DNA of 64,000 nt from Ascarosepion bandense. Its lineage: Eukaryota; Mollusca; Cephalopoda; Sepiida; Sepiidae. A program made the translations under genes and the position numbers. Under the pieces are notes generated by a model. That model did no database searches. It had not been told where the DNA came from and worked only from the letters and a program-made list of their open reading frames with translations. The stretch's first letter is position 1. Each line of letters opens with the position of its first letter. Shown here piece after piece: positions 1 through 9,888 of this stretch. Where the stretch lies: contig JBBBDQ010001294.1 in the NCBI GenBank assembly GCA_037127315.1, positions 340,001 to 404,000 of the forward strand. The letters run 5' to 3'.

Positions 1-189
1 TATATATATATATAAAAATAACAATTTCACAATACTTATCCTAAGATGGACAAAAGTTTTGCAATATGTCTTACCTAGGTATAATGAATCTTTAATTATT
101 ATACAAGATATCTTTTAAATACTCTCACTGGCAAAAATTCACCTGACCTTAACACAGGAAAAACTACATAATTTTGCATATATCAGTAG

Positions 190-190
<1 letters not shown>

Positions 191-230
<40 letters not shown>
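191..230. repeat. (TA)n/(CA)n microsatellite
   Basis: A dinucleotide tract that turns into CA repeats and abuts the left end of the TIR element at 231. The window also begins with a short (TA)n tract at 1-14. Confidence 0.95.
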
Positions 231-233
<3 letters not shown>

Positions 234-613
234 TACTGGTCATAATTATTATGCCACCCCAGTGTTTTAAAAAACATGATGTATTTCATACTATTTTTTA
301 TTTATTGCCAAGTGAATAATTGTAAATGAAAATAGCATGGTTCTTTTGTTAATATTGTACTATAACATGTGCATAAATGGATTTATAAATATCTTATAAA
401 TACCTATATTGCAGTTTCATCAATGAAAGAATGAAGGAAATTTAGGGCGATTTGGACGAGTTCATCTTTGCTTTCTTGCCTTGTAAAATTTTGCAAAGTA
501 ATCATAACAAAAGAACCATTCTGTTTTTATTTAGAAGTATCCATTAAAAATAGTATGGAATACATCATTTCTTTTAAAAAACTGAAGTGGCCTATTAATT
601 ATGGCTGGTAGTG
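231..613. mobile_element. TIR element (MITE-like), copy 1
   Basis: About 383 bp with long imperfect terminal inverted repeats. The left end reads CACTACTGGTCATAATTA and the right end is its near reverse complement, TAATTATGGCTGGTAGTG. Symmetry continues inward: ATGATGTATTTCATACTATT on the left matches AATAGTATGGAATACATCAT on the right. A second copy of nearly the same length lies at 37,544-37,924. No coding capacity is visible, so it is probably non-autonomous. CACACA at the left and TGTGTG at the right blur the exact end and the target duplication. The superfamily is not established; Tc1/mariner is a guess from the TIR style. Confidence 0.8.
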
Positions 614-789
614 TGTGTATATATATATATATGTATATATTTATAAATGAAAGTGGACACTGGGGTCAATACCAAGCAGTGACAGAATGTTTCATTCTTC
701 TGTGCAATGTTCAGGCCATGTTGCTGTCTCTGATATTGAGCACTTTAATACATAAATATAGTATACCTTAAATCTAACCTCTTATTACA

Positions 790-849
<60 letters not shown>

Positions 850-1079
850 ATTGTTTAGTTGTTTTCTGATAAACCAGGAATCTGCACAAAGTATGTCAAT
901 GACATGTTACTTAACAACTTAAAGTGCCATCAAAAAAACATTTATTAACCCATAATTTACAGGAACCCTTAAGGAAAATTCTGATTGAAAATGCAAGAAT
1001 TCTATATAAATCACAATATCAGAAACATCTCGCTATTCAAGAGGCACTATATATCAAACATTTATCTCCTACCATGACC
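614..1079. repeat. AT-rich spacer with (TA)n tract
   Basis: No gene is seen. A (TA)n tract occupies about 795-855. The motif TGATATTGAGCACTTTA at 733 recurs at about 2,051 and, diverged, near 62,930, so part of this spacer is probably an old dispersed repeat. Confidence 0.6.
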
Positions 1080-1460
1080 TTACATTTTTTAAATGTAAAA
1101 TAGTATTGAATGTTTTTAAAATAGAAAGAAGCTTACTTGAATTCCAGTTACACATGACAAATGAGGGCTTGGAATGAAAGCTTCATTTTCAAAAACAAAA
1201 TAAAGTAAATTACTATGTAACAATCAAAAAATGAGAAAAAATAACAACATCAATGACATAAACAAACTTGAAAATGGCTAGAGAAGTTGCCAAACAAACT
1301 TGGAAGGATGAAAATTATGGGTAATTTTCACATACCTTATAACCAGCAAAATGGAAAAATGTTAGAATGTTGGAAAAACTTGATTAAAAATTAGTTAAAT
1401 CTTCCTTGTTGTCCCTATTTAATGAAAGATGTGCGTATATATATTATACAAATATAAAAA

Positions 1461-1505
<45 letters not shown>

Positions 1506-1840
1506 ATGTTTCTTTAAAAACCACTGACAAGGAAGATTTTATTAATTTTTTATTTAATTTTTCCAGTATTCTTACATGTTTCCTTTTGGCTGGAGATTAG
1601 AAATGTAAAAATGTTCCATAATTTTGACTTTCCAAGTGCTTTCAGCATTTTCAAAGGCCATTTTCAAGGATGTTATTTTTCTGGTGTTGTTAGGTTCTCA
1701 TGTTTGACAGTAATGTTATATTTTTATTTTTGTGTTCTAGTGTTTTTTGAAAAGCTATCACATGATGCACACAACTGGACATTGTGGGAGCATCTGTCTA
1801 TTTTTTAAAAAACTTTCAAAACTTCATTTTAAATAATGTA
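1080..1840. repeat. Long imperfect foldback centred on (TA)n
   Basis: The two sides of the (TA)n tract at 1,466-1,502 are diverged reverse complements of each other. Near the centre AAATCTTCCTTGTTGTC (1,398-1,415) pairs with GACAAGGAAGATTTT (about 1,526-1,540). Further out, the complement of 1,300-1,330 resembles CCATAATTTTGACTTTCCAAG at 1,616-1,636 within a few mismatches, and pairing continues to about 1,830. This is an old inverted duplication or foldback transposon. Short ORFs at 1,406-1,808 lie inside it and look incidental. Confidence 0.65.
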
Positions 1841-2458
1841 AGGTTTATGATAAAAATACTGGAAAAATTAAATTAAAAACTGATAAAATTTTCCTAGGCT
1901 GTCTTTTTTTACAAAACATGTTTAAATGAAAGATTGATGCACAAATATATATAAGTTCTGGGGCAAAGAATTTATCACTTTAACTGAGCAGATTTGCACT
2001 GACTTCAAAGTTTTATGAGAACACTCTTATGATGCCTTCACTCATCAAGTCTTGATATTGAGCACTTTATGATAAAAATCCCGATAGCCCAGATAAATTA
2101 AAACTAATTAAAACAAAGCAACAATCTTGCTGGTAAATTTTAATATAAATCAACACTATATATATATATATATATGAAGACATATATATGTATAGTTAGA
2201 TAGATAGAAACAGTGTGGACACAGAAATCAATAATGATTGGTGACTGTCATTTTCATTATTTAAAATGTGAAATTGACAGTCACATACATGCATATCAAA
2301 TTTTAGACATAATTATTGTATATACATACACACACACATACATATTTATAATATATGATATATGTCATGTAATATACAAATATAAATATTTTCACATCAT
2401 ATATAATAGCTGTATCAGGTTATGGACTTACTAATCAATGTTTGTATTATATTATATG

Positions 2459-2504
<46 letters not shown>

Positions 2505-2520
2505 CTCTTATGCAGGTGTG
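1841..2520. repeat. AT-rich spacer with two (TA)n tracts
   Basis: (TA)n tracts lie at about 2,158-2,176 and 2,463-2,500, with short (CA)n and GATA runs between them. No coding signal is seen. Confidence 0.7.
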
Positions 2521-2759
2521 CATGTTTGTGTGTATGTCAATATAGTGAAAATAAAAAGAAAAGTTAGAAGACAAAAATTCTACGGAGTCTGTCGCAGGTA
2601 AAATGCAAATTTTAACTTGCACTGGTTTTAAGAAAATTCTTAAATGTAGTAAAATGTCTTTTATTACATTTGTAAAGAGAAAAATTCTTGAAAAGAGCAC
2701 AACACTTGTTTTTGAAGAATGCCCGAAATCCCCCAAATTGCATTTTCATAAAAGAGCAA

Positions 2760-2935
2760 CAAAAAAAGAAAAAAAGAAAAGAGAAAAACCTAAAGAAAAG
2801 CAATGATTAAAATAAAAAAAAAATAGACAAGACACCATAACAATAACAAAAACAACAACAATAACAACAAAAATGAAAAATGCCCTCTGCCAAAAAAAAA
2901 AAAAAAAAAAAGAAGAAAAAAAAAGGAAAAAAGAC
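2760..2935. repeat. A-rich low-complexity tract
   Basis: Poly-A and AAG/AAC runs, including an uninterrupted A run at about 2,893-2,911. The phenylalanine-rich minus-strand ORF across it is a composition effect. Confidence 0.8.
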
Positions 2936-2983
2936 CCCGGAAAAAGAGAAGAGAAAATAGTGGAAAGTCAAAGATCAACTCAC

Positions 2984-3058
2984 GTATGATGCCGATTCCT
3001 CCGGCGGCTCTGGCAAGATGAGCCGGAACTGAATCGACTCGATGCACTTTGTGAAACG
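2984..3058 (-). CDS. Candidate internal exon, unidentified host gene
   Basis: On the minus strand a 75-base segment lies between an acceptor-like TTGGTTTCAG and a donor GTGAGT. It is much richer in CpG than its surroundings. One frame is open throughout for exactly 25 codons and begins RFTKCIESIQFRLILPEPPE. Its phase (0 at both ends) fits the candidate exon at 3,962-4,020, which ends in phase 0. The product is not recognised. A second open frame also exists (beginning at a minus-strand ATG at 3,068), so the frame choice depends on the splice phases. A conserved CpG-rich non-coding segment is the alternative. Confidence 0.3.
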
Positions 3059-3133
3059 CTGAAACCAAGTCTACAATAAAGCCGCTATTTTATGTCAATA
3101 GGATTTAAGCTTTGCATGCATGATCATGGCACA

Positions 3134-3155
3134 TGTGTGTGTGTGTGTGTGTGTG
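3134..3155. repeat. (TG)n microsatellite
   Basis: About eleven TG units. They account for the cysteine/valine-rich short ORFs read through this site. Confidence 0.95.
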
Positions 3156-3339
3156 GGCGCTACGTTTTTCTTTTTGTTATTTTTGCTTTCTCTCTTTCTT
3201 TTCTTCTCGTCTTGTTTGTGCTGCGACTTTTCTTTCTGTGGTTTCCTTTATATTTGGTTTATTTTTACCTCTTGTTTATATCTGTTGCATGCGAGGGTGG
3301 GAACCAATTCTGTTGTCTTGAACAAAAACGTTTTACGCT

Positions 3340-3960
3340 GACAAGAGTGGGCATATACGGTGGCTCATGAGATATTTTACATTAAATATTTGCGAGTTGC
3401 TCAATTAATAGCATCGACTTCGAGTCGCGGATAAAACAGAGAGTCAGACTGCCTTTAACTTTAATCCAGGTGAGAGAGAATTCTGAAATGAAAGCAAAGA
3501 AGCATTCTTTATCTACTTGTAAAATATATAACAGCCTCCAATAAAAATTAAAAAAAGAACACCTGTTACTGAGTTTATCATGAAGCAGAAGATTTGGAAA
3601 AACTTAAACTGGTTCATTAATCATTATATTTTATGTAAAATTTAATAAACATATACTATGCATTCTCGTGAATCTTTTTGACATCTTTTGGGATTGACCA
3701 GTTTATGTTTAAAGGTGTTCATTGGAAACTATACCATTCTTTCATTAGCAGAAGTGTTAAAAGTTTCAATACTTGTCTGTGGGTGAGTACATGGTAAGAA
3801 CATCCTAGGTGTGTTGTTCATTCTCCTGTTTCTACTGCAGGGTATCTTTATATTTGTAACTTCCACTGGGACAAAAATCAGCATTCTATATAAGTGTAGT
3901 AAAGTGAATATTACAATTTTTGCATTTCAAAAGACAGGCTGAGCACGGAAAGACTGCTTA
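3340..3960. other. Spacer; CpG-rich patch with donor-like site
   Basis: At 3,411-3,478 a CpG-containing stretch ends in AATCCAGGTGAGAGAG on the plus strand, which would be a good 5' splice site. All upstream frames have stops, so if real it would be a non-coding first exon. The rest is plain AT-rich sequence. Confidence 0.2.
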
Positions 3961-3961
3961 C

Positions 3962-4020
3962 CTTGAAAATTAATACACCTGCTAACACAGCGGCACCACC
4001 TATTTGCCTCCTTGTAAAAT
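3962..4020 (-). CDS. Candidate internal exon with hydrophobic helix
   Basis: On the minus strand, 59 bases sit between an acceptor (AAAGGATTTTGCAG) and a consensus donor (GTAAGC). Read in the only fully open, protein-like frame it gives FTRRQIGGAAVLAGVLIFK, a basic start followed by a glycine/alanine-rich hydrophobic stretch like a transmembrane or mitochondrial anchor. The donor side is phase 0 and joins in frame to the exon at 2,984-3,058 across an intron of about 900 bp. A weaker upstream exon at 4,432-4,484 has a good polypyrimidine acceptor, an ATG and a G|GTACTT donor in the right phase, but is more speculative. The protein is not recognised. Confidence 0.35.
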
Positions 4021-4489
4021 CTGCAAAATCCTTTTTAGATAAAACAACTAGTAATGAATAGAAAGATTACAAAATGTAGGAAGCTTCACTGCACACAAGG
4101 CATGAGCTTCGTTTATGCAAAACATTTGCTCTGATTGCCGTCCGATATATGGAATTAAATTTTAATTCCTACACAAAACGGTTTGGTAGGAAGTGTGGTT
4201 GGTTACCTGAATGTTTAAAGAGTTATTTTCTAGTGAATAGACTTAAATCTATTAGTTTTATTAATATTTTTTCTTTTAATATTTTCTCTTTTAATGTTTT
4301 TTTTTTCCTTTTTGATTTAATGACATCACTTGTGAAGAAAAAAAAATGCAAAACTTCAATTTATAATATATACTCCCTGCCACGTGTATTTAAAGTTAAC
4401 GAGTGAATCTCTGGCATCTTTCGAGAAGTACCATTCTTTCCCATTACCATTTTTGTTGTTGTACTTGTTATTTGGTTGCAGAATCTGAA

Positions 4490-7090
4490 AAGAAAAAAAA
4501 TTAAAGCAAAGTGACTAAGGAAATGTGAAAAGAAAAGATAAATGCGGAAAATTAATAAAATAAATAAGATCATGCAAAGGAGGCAGAAAAAATAAAATTA
4601 AAAAAAATAAGAGAGAAAAATAAAAGGAAAGGAGTGTCAAAGATTGTTTGAAGAAGGAGAAAGAAAAAGAGAGAAGTGAGAAATGAATAAAAACAAGGTA
4701 GGATCATGAAGGAAGAAGAAAAGTGAGAAAAAGTGAAAAAAAGAAGTGAGCAATATTGTTTAAAGAAAAAGAAAGTAAAAGTTAGTTGAAAGGACAAAGA
4801 AAAGGAATGAAGGAATAGAAAGAAGAAGAAATAAAAAAGAGAGAAGTAAGAAATGAATAAAATAAAAGTAGGATCATGAAGGAAGAAAAAGAAGAGTGAG
4901 AAAAATAAAAGAAGTGAGAGATATTGTTTAAAGAAAAAGAAAGGTAAAAATAAGTTGCAAAGAATAAGAAAAGGAATGAAGGAATAGAAAGAAGAAGAAG
5001 AAAAGGAATGAAGGAATAGAAAGAAGAAGAAGAAAAGGAATGAAGGAATAGAAAGAAGAAGAAAAAAAGAATGAAGGAATAGAAAGAAGAAGAAGAAAAG
5101 GAATGAAGGAATAGAAAGAAGAAGAAAAAAAGAATGAAGGAATAGAAAGAAGAAGAAGAAAAGGAATGAAGGAATAGAAAGAAGAAGAAAAGGAATGAAG
5201 GAATAGAAAGAAGAAGAAGAAAAAGAATGAAAGAATAGAAAGAAGAAGAAAGTAATGAAGGAATAGAAAGAAGAAGAAGAAAAGGAATGAAGGAATAGAA
5301 AGAAGAAGAAGAAAAGGAATGAAGGAATAGAAAGAAGAAGAAGAAAAGAAATGAAGGAATAGAAAGAAGAAGAAAAGGAATGAAGGAATAGAAAGAAGAA
5401 GAAGAAAAAGAATGAAGGAATAGAAAGAAGAAGAAGAAAAGGAATGAAGGAATAGAAAGAAGAAGAAGAAAAGGAATGAAGGAATAGAAAGAAGAAGAAG
5501 AAAAAGAATGAAGGAATAGAAAGAAGAAGAAGAAAAGGAATGAAGGAATAGAAAGAAGAAGAAGAAAAGGAATGAAGGAATAGAAAGAAGAAGAAAAAGC
5601 ATGAAGGAATAGAAAGAAGAAGAAGAAAAGGAATGAAGGAATAGAAAGAAGAAGAAAAGGAATGAAGGAATAGAAAGAAAAAGAAGAAAAAGAATGAAGG
5701 AATAGAAAGAAGAAGAAGAAAAGGAATGCTTTCATTACTTTCTTTCTTTAAGTTTAAAAATTGAAAAAAATTAAAATAATTAAGTATTTTAAAAAAAGTA
5801 GAAAAAATAAATAAAGCAAGAGAGAAAAACAGAGTGAGTGACAGATATTGTTTAAAGGAGAAGAAAAAAGAGGAAAGTGAGAATGAAAAAGTAAGATCAT
5901 GGAGGAAGAAGAAAAGCGAGAAAAAAAGTGAAAGAAATAAAAAAAGTGAGTGATATTGTTTAAAAAAAAGAAAGGAAAAATCATTTGAAAGGACAATGAA
6001 AAGGGAATGAAAGAATAAAAAGAAGAAAGAAAAAGAGGGAAGTGAGAAATAAATAAAATATAAGTAGGATCATGAAGGAAGAAGAAAAAAAAGAGTGACA
6101 AAAATAAAAATGAAAAAATAAAAGACGTGAGAGATATTGTTTGAAGAAAAAGAAAAGAAAAATCAGTTGAAAGAAATAAGAAAAGGAATGAAGTTATTGA
6201 AAGAAGAAAAAAGCATGTCTTCATTCCTTTTCTTAAGTTTAAAAATTGAAAAAGATTAAAATAAATAATTAAGTAAAGGAAAAATAAATTAAAAAAGAGA
6301 GAGTGAGTGACAGATATTGTTTAAAAAAAGAGAAGGAAGAAGAAAAATAAGAAAAATAAAGGTGAGAAAGATAAAAGAAGTGAGAGATATTGTTTAAAGA
6401 AAAAGAAAGAAAAAATCAGTTGAAAGGATGAAGAAAAGAAATGAAGGAATAGAAAAAAGAAGGAAAAAGTAAAGTCAGAAACTAATATACTAAAAGTAGG
6501 ATTATGAAGAAATGGAAGAAAGAAGAAGTATAGTGAGAAAAATAAAAGTGAATGAAATTGTTTAGAAAAAGAAACAAATCATTAGCTGAAAGGAAGAAGA
6601 AAAGGAAAGAGGAAATGGTTAAAAAATTGAATAGAAGTAAAAAAAATATGATGAAAAATATGAAAAATATGATAAAAAAATATGATGAAAGAAGAAAGCC
6701 GAAAAAATTAAAAAGAAAGAAAATTAGAGTTAATGACAGATTTAAAGAAGAAAAAGACAAAAGGAAGAAATTAACATAATAAAAAGTAAGATTATGAAAG
6801 AACACAAGGAAGAAGAAAAGTGAGAGAAATTAAAGAAGTGAGAGATATTGTTTAAAGAAAAAGAAAAGGAAGAATCAGTTGAAAGGAAAAAGAAAAGGAA
6901 TAATGGAATAAGTTTAAAAATTCAAAAGAATTATAAAAAAAAGAAGTGTTTAAAGGGAAAAAACTCAAGTGGATTAAAGAAAAGAAGGTGAAGACAAACA
7001 AGGTGTGATGAAAAAAAATGAATAAGTGAGGAATAAAGAAAAACAAAGAAACTGAATAAAGTGAAAAATAAAAAAAAAGAGGAAGAAAAC
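4490..7090. repeat. 2.6-kb purine-rich strand
   Basis: The plus strand is almost entirely A and G over about 2.6 kb. At least nine variants of GATATTGTTTAAAGAAAAAG recur (about 4,750, 4,918, 5,845, 5,950, 6,130, 6,312, 6,386, 6,555 and 6,842), with GTAGGATCATGAAGGAAGAA between them. This indicates an older tandem array with longer units under the simple-sequence appearance. The long minus-strand F/S/L-rich ORFs at 4,782-6,805 are composition artefacts. Confidence 0.85.
4973..5729. repeat. 29/32-bp AG-rich minisatellite
   Basis: About 24 copies of GAATGAAGGAATAGAAAGAA plus three or four AAG units and AAAG. Units alternate between 29 and 32 bp according to AAG number. It lies inside the purine tract and appears to be a recent expansion of a motif that occurs singly at about 4,806 and 6,187. 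Confidence 0.92.
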
Positions 7091-7290
7091 AAAATAATAA
7101 TCTAGGTTAATTGTTATCCTGAAGAATCAATATCTTGGCTGAACAATGATCGATTTCAACAAATCCCTTTCCCCCCTGTTGATCTTATCATAATTATAGC
7201 CACTGAATTAGGAAAAAAAATGCTAAACAGGAGGGGGTGTATAAATGTCAGAGGTGAATGTGTGAATGTATAGGAATATAAAAGAATTTC

Positions 7291-7292
<2 letters not shown>

Positions 7293-7342
<50 letters not shown>
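7293..7342. repeat. (TA)n microsatellite
   Basis: An uninterrupted run of about 25 TA units. Confidence 0.95.
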
Positions 7343-7345
<3 letters not shown>

Positions 7346-7521
7346 AAAAATAAATATCTGTATTAGTGCACTTATATGACAATATGTTACTGTGTAGGAA
7401 TGTCTATACATGTGTATAACTATTGGTGTGTATATGCATGAATATGGAGTATGTGTATGTTAGATTGGAAGCACTAGTGAGTGGATCTATCATCTAGTGG
7501 GTGCCTCCATGTGATCTTATG

Positions 7522-7522
<1 letters not shown>

Positions 7523-7552
<30 letters not shown>
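7523..7552. repeat. (AC)n microsatellite at LINE-B 3' end
   Basis: About 15 AC units. They lie just beyond the 3' end of the minus-strand LINE-B fragment at 7,556-7,730 and so may be its simple-repeat tail. Confidence 0.9.
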
Positions 7553-7555
<3 letters not shown>

Positions 7556-7730
7556 TGTTTGGTTAGTTCTTTCCTTCTTTCTTTCGGGGATCATATCTCT
7601 TCAGGATGCACAGAATCACGGCTCTCCACAACTTCCTGTCCCTTGTAGCTCTAAGCCACATTTTCATTTTGACTCTTTATTATCCCTCTTCATCCACACA
7701 TTACATTCCATTTATCCTGTAATAAGAGAG
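7556..7730 (-). pseudogene. LINE-B reverse transcriptase C-terminal fragment
   Basis: The minus strand encodes MKMWLRATRDRKLWRAVILC and a short basic tail. This matches the extreme C-terminus of a LINE polyprotein also seen at 55,150-55,700 (ATRDRNKWKSMITYVL). It is truncated upstream and followed by (GT)n in its own orientation, as expected for an RTE-like 3' tail. The clade is inferred from motif memory. Confidence 0.6.
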
Positions 7731-7945
7731 ATGGTATGGGAGAAATGTTTATTCTCTTATTTGTAATTCCCTCATTATGGGCATGATATAATAACACCAT
7801 ATTTCACAGACAGAATGAAAATGTCTGAAAGGGAAAGGAATGACAAACATGCTTTGTTTTCAGAGACTTTTATACCACTAAGACATACACAAAACTATAT
7901 ATACGCATATACACATGTCCTAAGCAGAAAAAATTATATCCACAG
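7723..7945. repeat. 220-bp repeat, copy 1
   Basis: Runs from GAGAGATGGTATGGGAGAAA through AACACCATATTTCACAGA to CACATGTCC. It is a diverged direct repeat of 8,466-8,690. No coding signal. Confidence 0.8.
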
Positions 7946-7984
7946 AGTGTAAGACAAAACAAAAAGGAAGTGTCTTGCATATAA

Positions 7985-8112
7985 TATGGAGAACAGTAGA
8001 AGAGGCAGGTAAACTTAATTATTTCAATAGTAAAAAGGTGGGACCTAGATGCCAATCTAGTAGCATGCTTAAATTTGTGTGGTCAAAACACCAGGGAAAA
8101 AAGAGCATTTGC
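7985..8112 (-). repeat. Small LINE-A 3' fragment
   Basis: AAAAAGGTGGGACCTAGATG and CCAATCTAGTAGCATG match the 3' coding part of LINE-A seen at 16,723-16,760 and elsewhere. Only about 130 bp remains. Confidence 0.6.
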
Positions 8113-8465
8113 TATGAAAATATAATCTAATAAATAAATACTGTTTAATATTTTTGTTGTCAATTCTCAAGAACAAAGAAAATGTATAAATTCGCTTTTC
8201 ATTACAATTCTAATAATTGCTTTTTAAAACAATAAACATTGCCAAGGAGTGAAGGTAGCTAAAAAATAGTGGTGTTGAGGGCAAAACAATCCTTGAAATG
8301 CCATTTTTCTTGCAGGTATGAGGGTTCAACATTACCTATAAAACTTTTGCATAAATTTTAATAATAATAACAACATCTATTGATAGATGTAAAATTATAT
8401 ACTCCAGTGTATAAGCTAAGATAAGCAAAAAAATTGTCAATTGTGAACTTGAACAATAATTATTA
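8113..8465. other. AT-rich spacer
   Basis: No gene, RNA or repeat recognised between the LINE-A fragment and the second copy of the 220-bp repeat. Confidence 0.4.
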
Positions 8466-8690
8466 TTGAAATAGGAGAGATGGCATAGAAAAATGGTTTA
8501 TTTTTCCTTTTGTATTTCCCATTATAGGCATTATTATATCCATAATATGATAACACCATATTTCATGGATAGAACAGAAAAGCTGACATGCAAAGGAATG
8601 ACAAACATTCTTTGTTCTCATAAAGGCTTTTATACCACATACAAAAGTATATGTACATATATACACATGTCCCACGCTGAGAAATTATAA
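8466..8690. repeat. 220-bp repeat, copy 2
   Basis: Diverged direct repeat of 7,723-7,945, sharing AGGAATGACAAACAT, the following TTTTATACCAC and the terminal CACATGTCC. Confidence 0.8.
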
Positions 8691-8789
8691 CAAATATACA
8701 ACAACAAACAGTGAGTAAAAAAGGAGGAACCTTACTTGTTATATTTCCGAAAGAGAAAACAGGAGTTACTCTGTTCTCTCTATGAATCT

Positions 8790-9260
8790 GGTAAGGCCAT
8801 ATAGTTTTCCTGTAAGACCTACCCCTGTGGGCTAGGGACACCTTTCAGCAGGCTCTACATTACAACTGCCCTTTGTCACTCTTTCTTCTGACATCATTCA
8901 CTGGCCATCACATGACCCACATTACATTATCTCAATGATAGAAAGGCTATCACCATTTACAATACAAGCATTTCAGGTAAGTTTTCTTTTAGCTCCTCCT
9001 GCCTTCAGCATGACCTGTGAGTGTTAAATTTACCAAGCCCTCTTTCTTCATTCATGAATCCCAGAAATTTGAACTGTGTCTTTCTGACTTAAGTGTTCCT
9101 TTTATTCCTATTTTCATTTAAAGTTTCTCATTGTTCACATATTCAGTCAATGGTATTTTCAGCATTTGTCTATAGAGCCATACCTATGTCACTTCAAGTC
9201 TCTTCTTGCTTTTAGAGAAAATTGTCCAGCATTCACTGTCATGTTGTAGTTCAGCAATCT
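8790..9260 (-). pseudogene. LINE-B reverse transcriptase C-terminal pseudogene
   Basis: Read on the minus strand with frameshifts and stops, the sequence shows SECWTIFSKSKKRLEVT, then VWLYRQMLKIPLTEYVNNEK, then MKKEGLVNLTLTGHAEGRRS. This is the typical C-terminal region of RTE-like LINEs, with family pattern SE.WTL...K.RLEA..MW.YRRMLRI. It belongs with 7,556-7,730, 37,936-38,440, 55,150-55,700 and 59,355-59,660. The reading frame is badly broken. Confidence 0.75.
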
Positions 9261-9888
9261 TTTCTTTGTTTCTAATCTCTTCATACTTTTATTAGTTTCC
9301 GGAAGGTGTTTTCACTATTCTAATGTACCTTATGGCTTATATAAATAAAAAATACACCTATCTCTAAATATATAAAATAAAAATTATCTTGTCTCTACTC
9401 AGAATTTTAATATTTGCCACTTATAAAGATATTAAATTGTAAAATTTAATCTATTTTCAGATATCATAACTTAGCCTGCTACTGGTAACATGTAACCCAG
9501 TAGAACATGTAACATGGACAGGTGTCTAAACCAGCTCCCGTACTATCTTTTCTACTGGTGAGAAGGGTGGTGTGTCATTCTACAGGACAAAAGAAAAAGG
9601 TAGATGAACATCTTATAGGAGCCTATGGACAACACACATGCACACACACATATTCTAATTCAGAAGATCAACCAATTATGCTATCATAATTCCAACCTTT
9701 CAGTATCTTCAGGGATTCTATATTAACTGATTACCCAACCCAGTGCTGTTTTGAACAGATAACAGGAAGTTCAAAAATAAGGGAAGAGTTAAATACTAGC
9801 GAAATAATATTGCAAACACTTTAATCCAGGTTTGTACAAGCCCAAAATGTATTTTCTAAGGTGCATACATTCTGACATTATTTTGGGT
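9261..9888. other. Spacer before the 48-bp satellite
   Basis: No gene recognised. It contains short CA runs near 9,638 and ordinary AT-rich sequence up to the satellite boundary. Confidence 0.4.

Noticed and set aside
733..2067. TGATATTGAGCACTTTA as a terminal repeat of a large element
   Set aside because: The two copies are in direct orientation with no shared sequence beyond about 20 bp, so element ends cannot be claimed.
4782..6224. Long minus-strand ORFs rich in F, S and L
   Set aside because: They are read from the A/G-rich minisatellite, which rarely makes stop codons on the complement. No domain and no varied composition.
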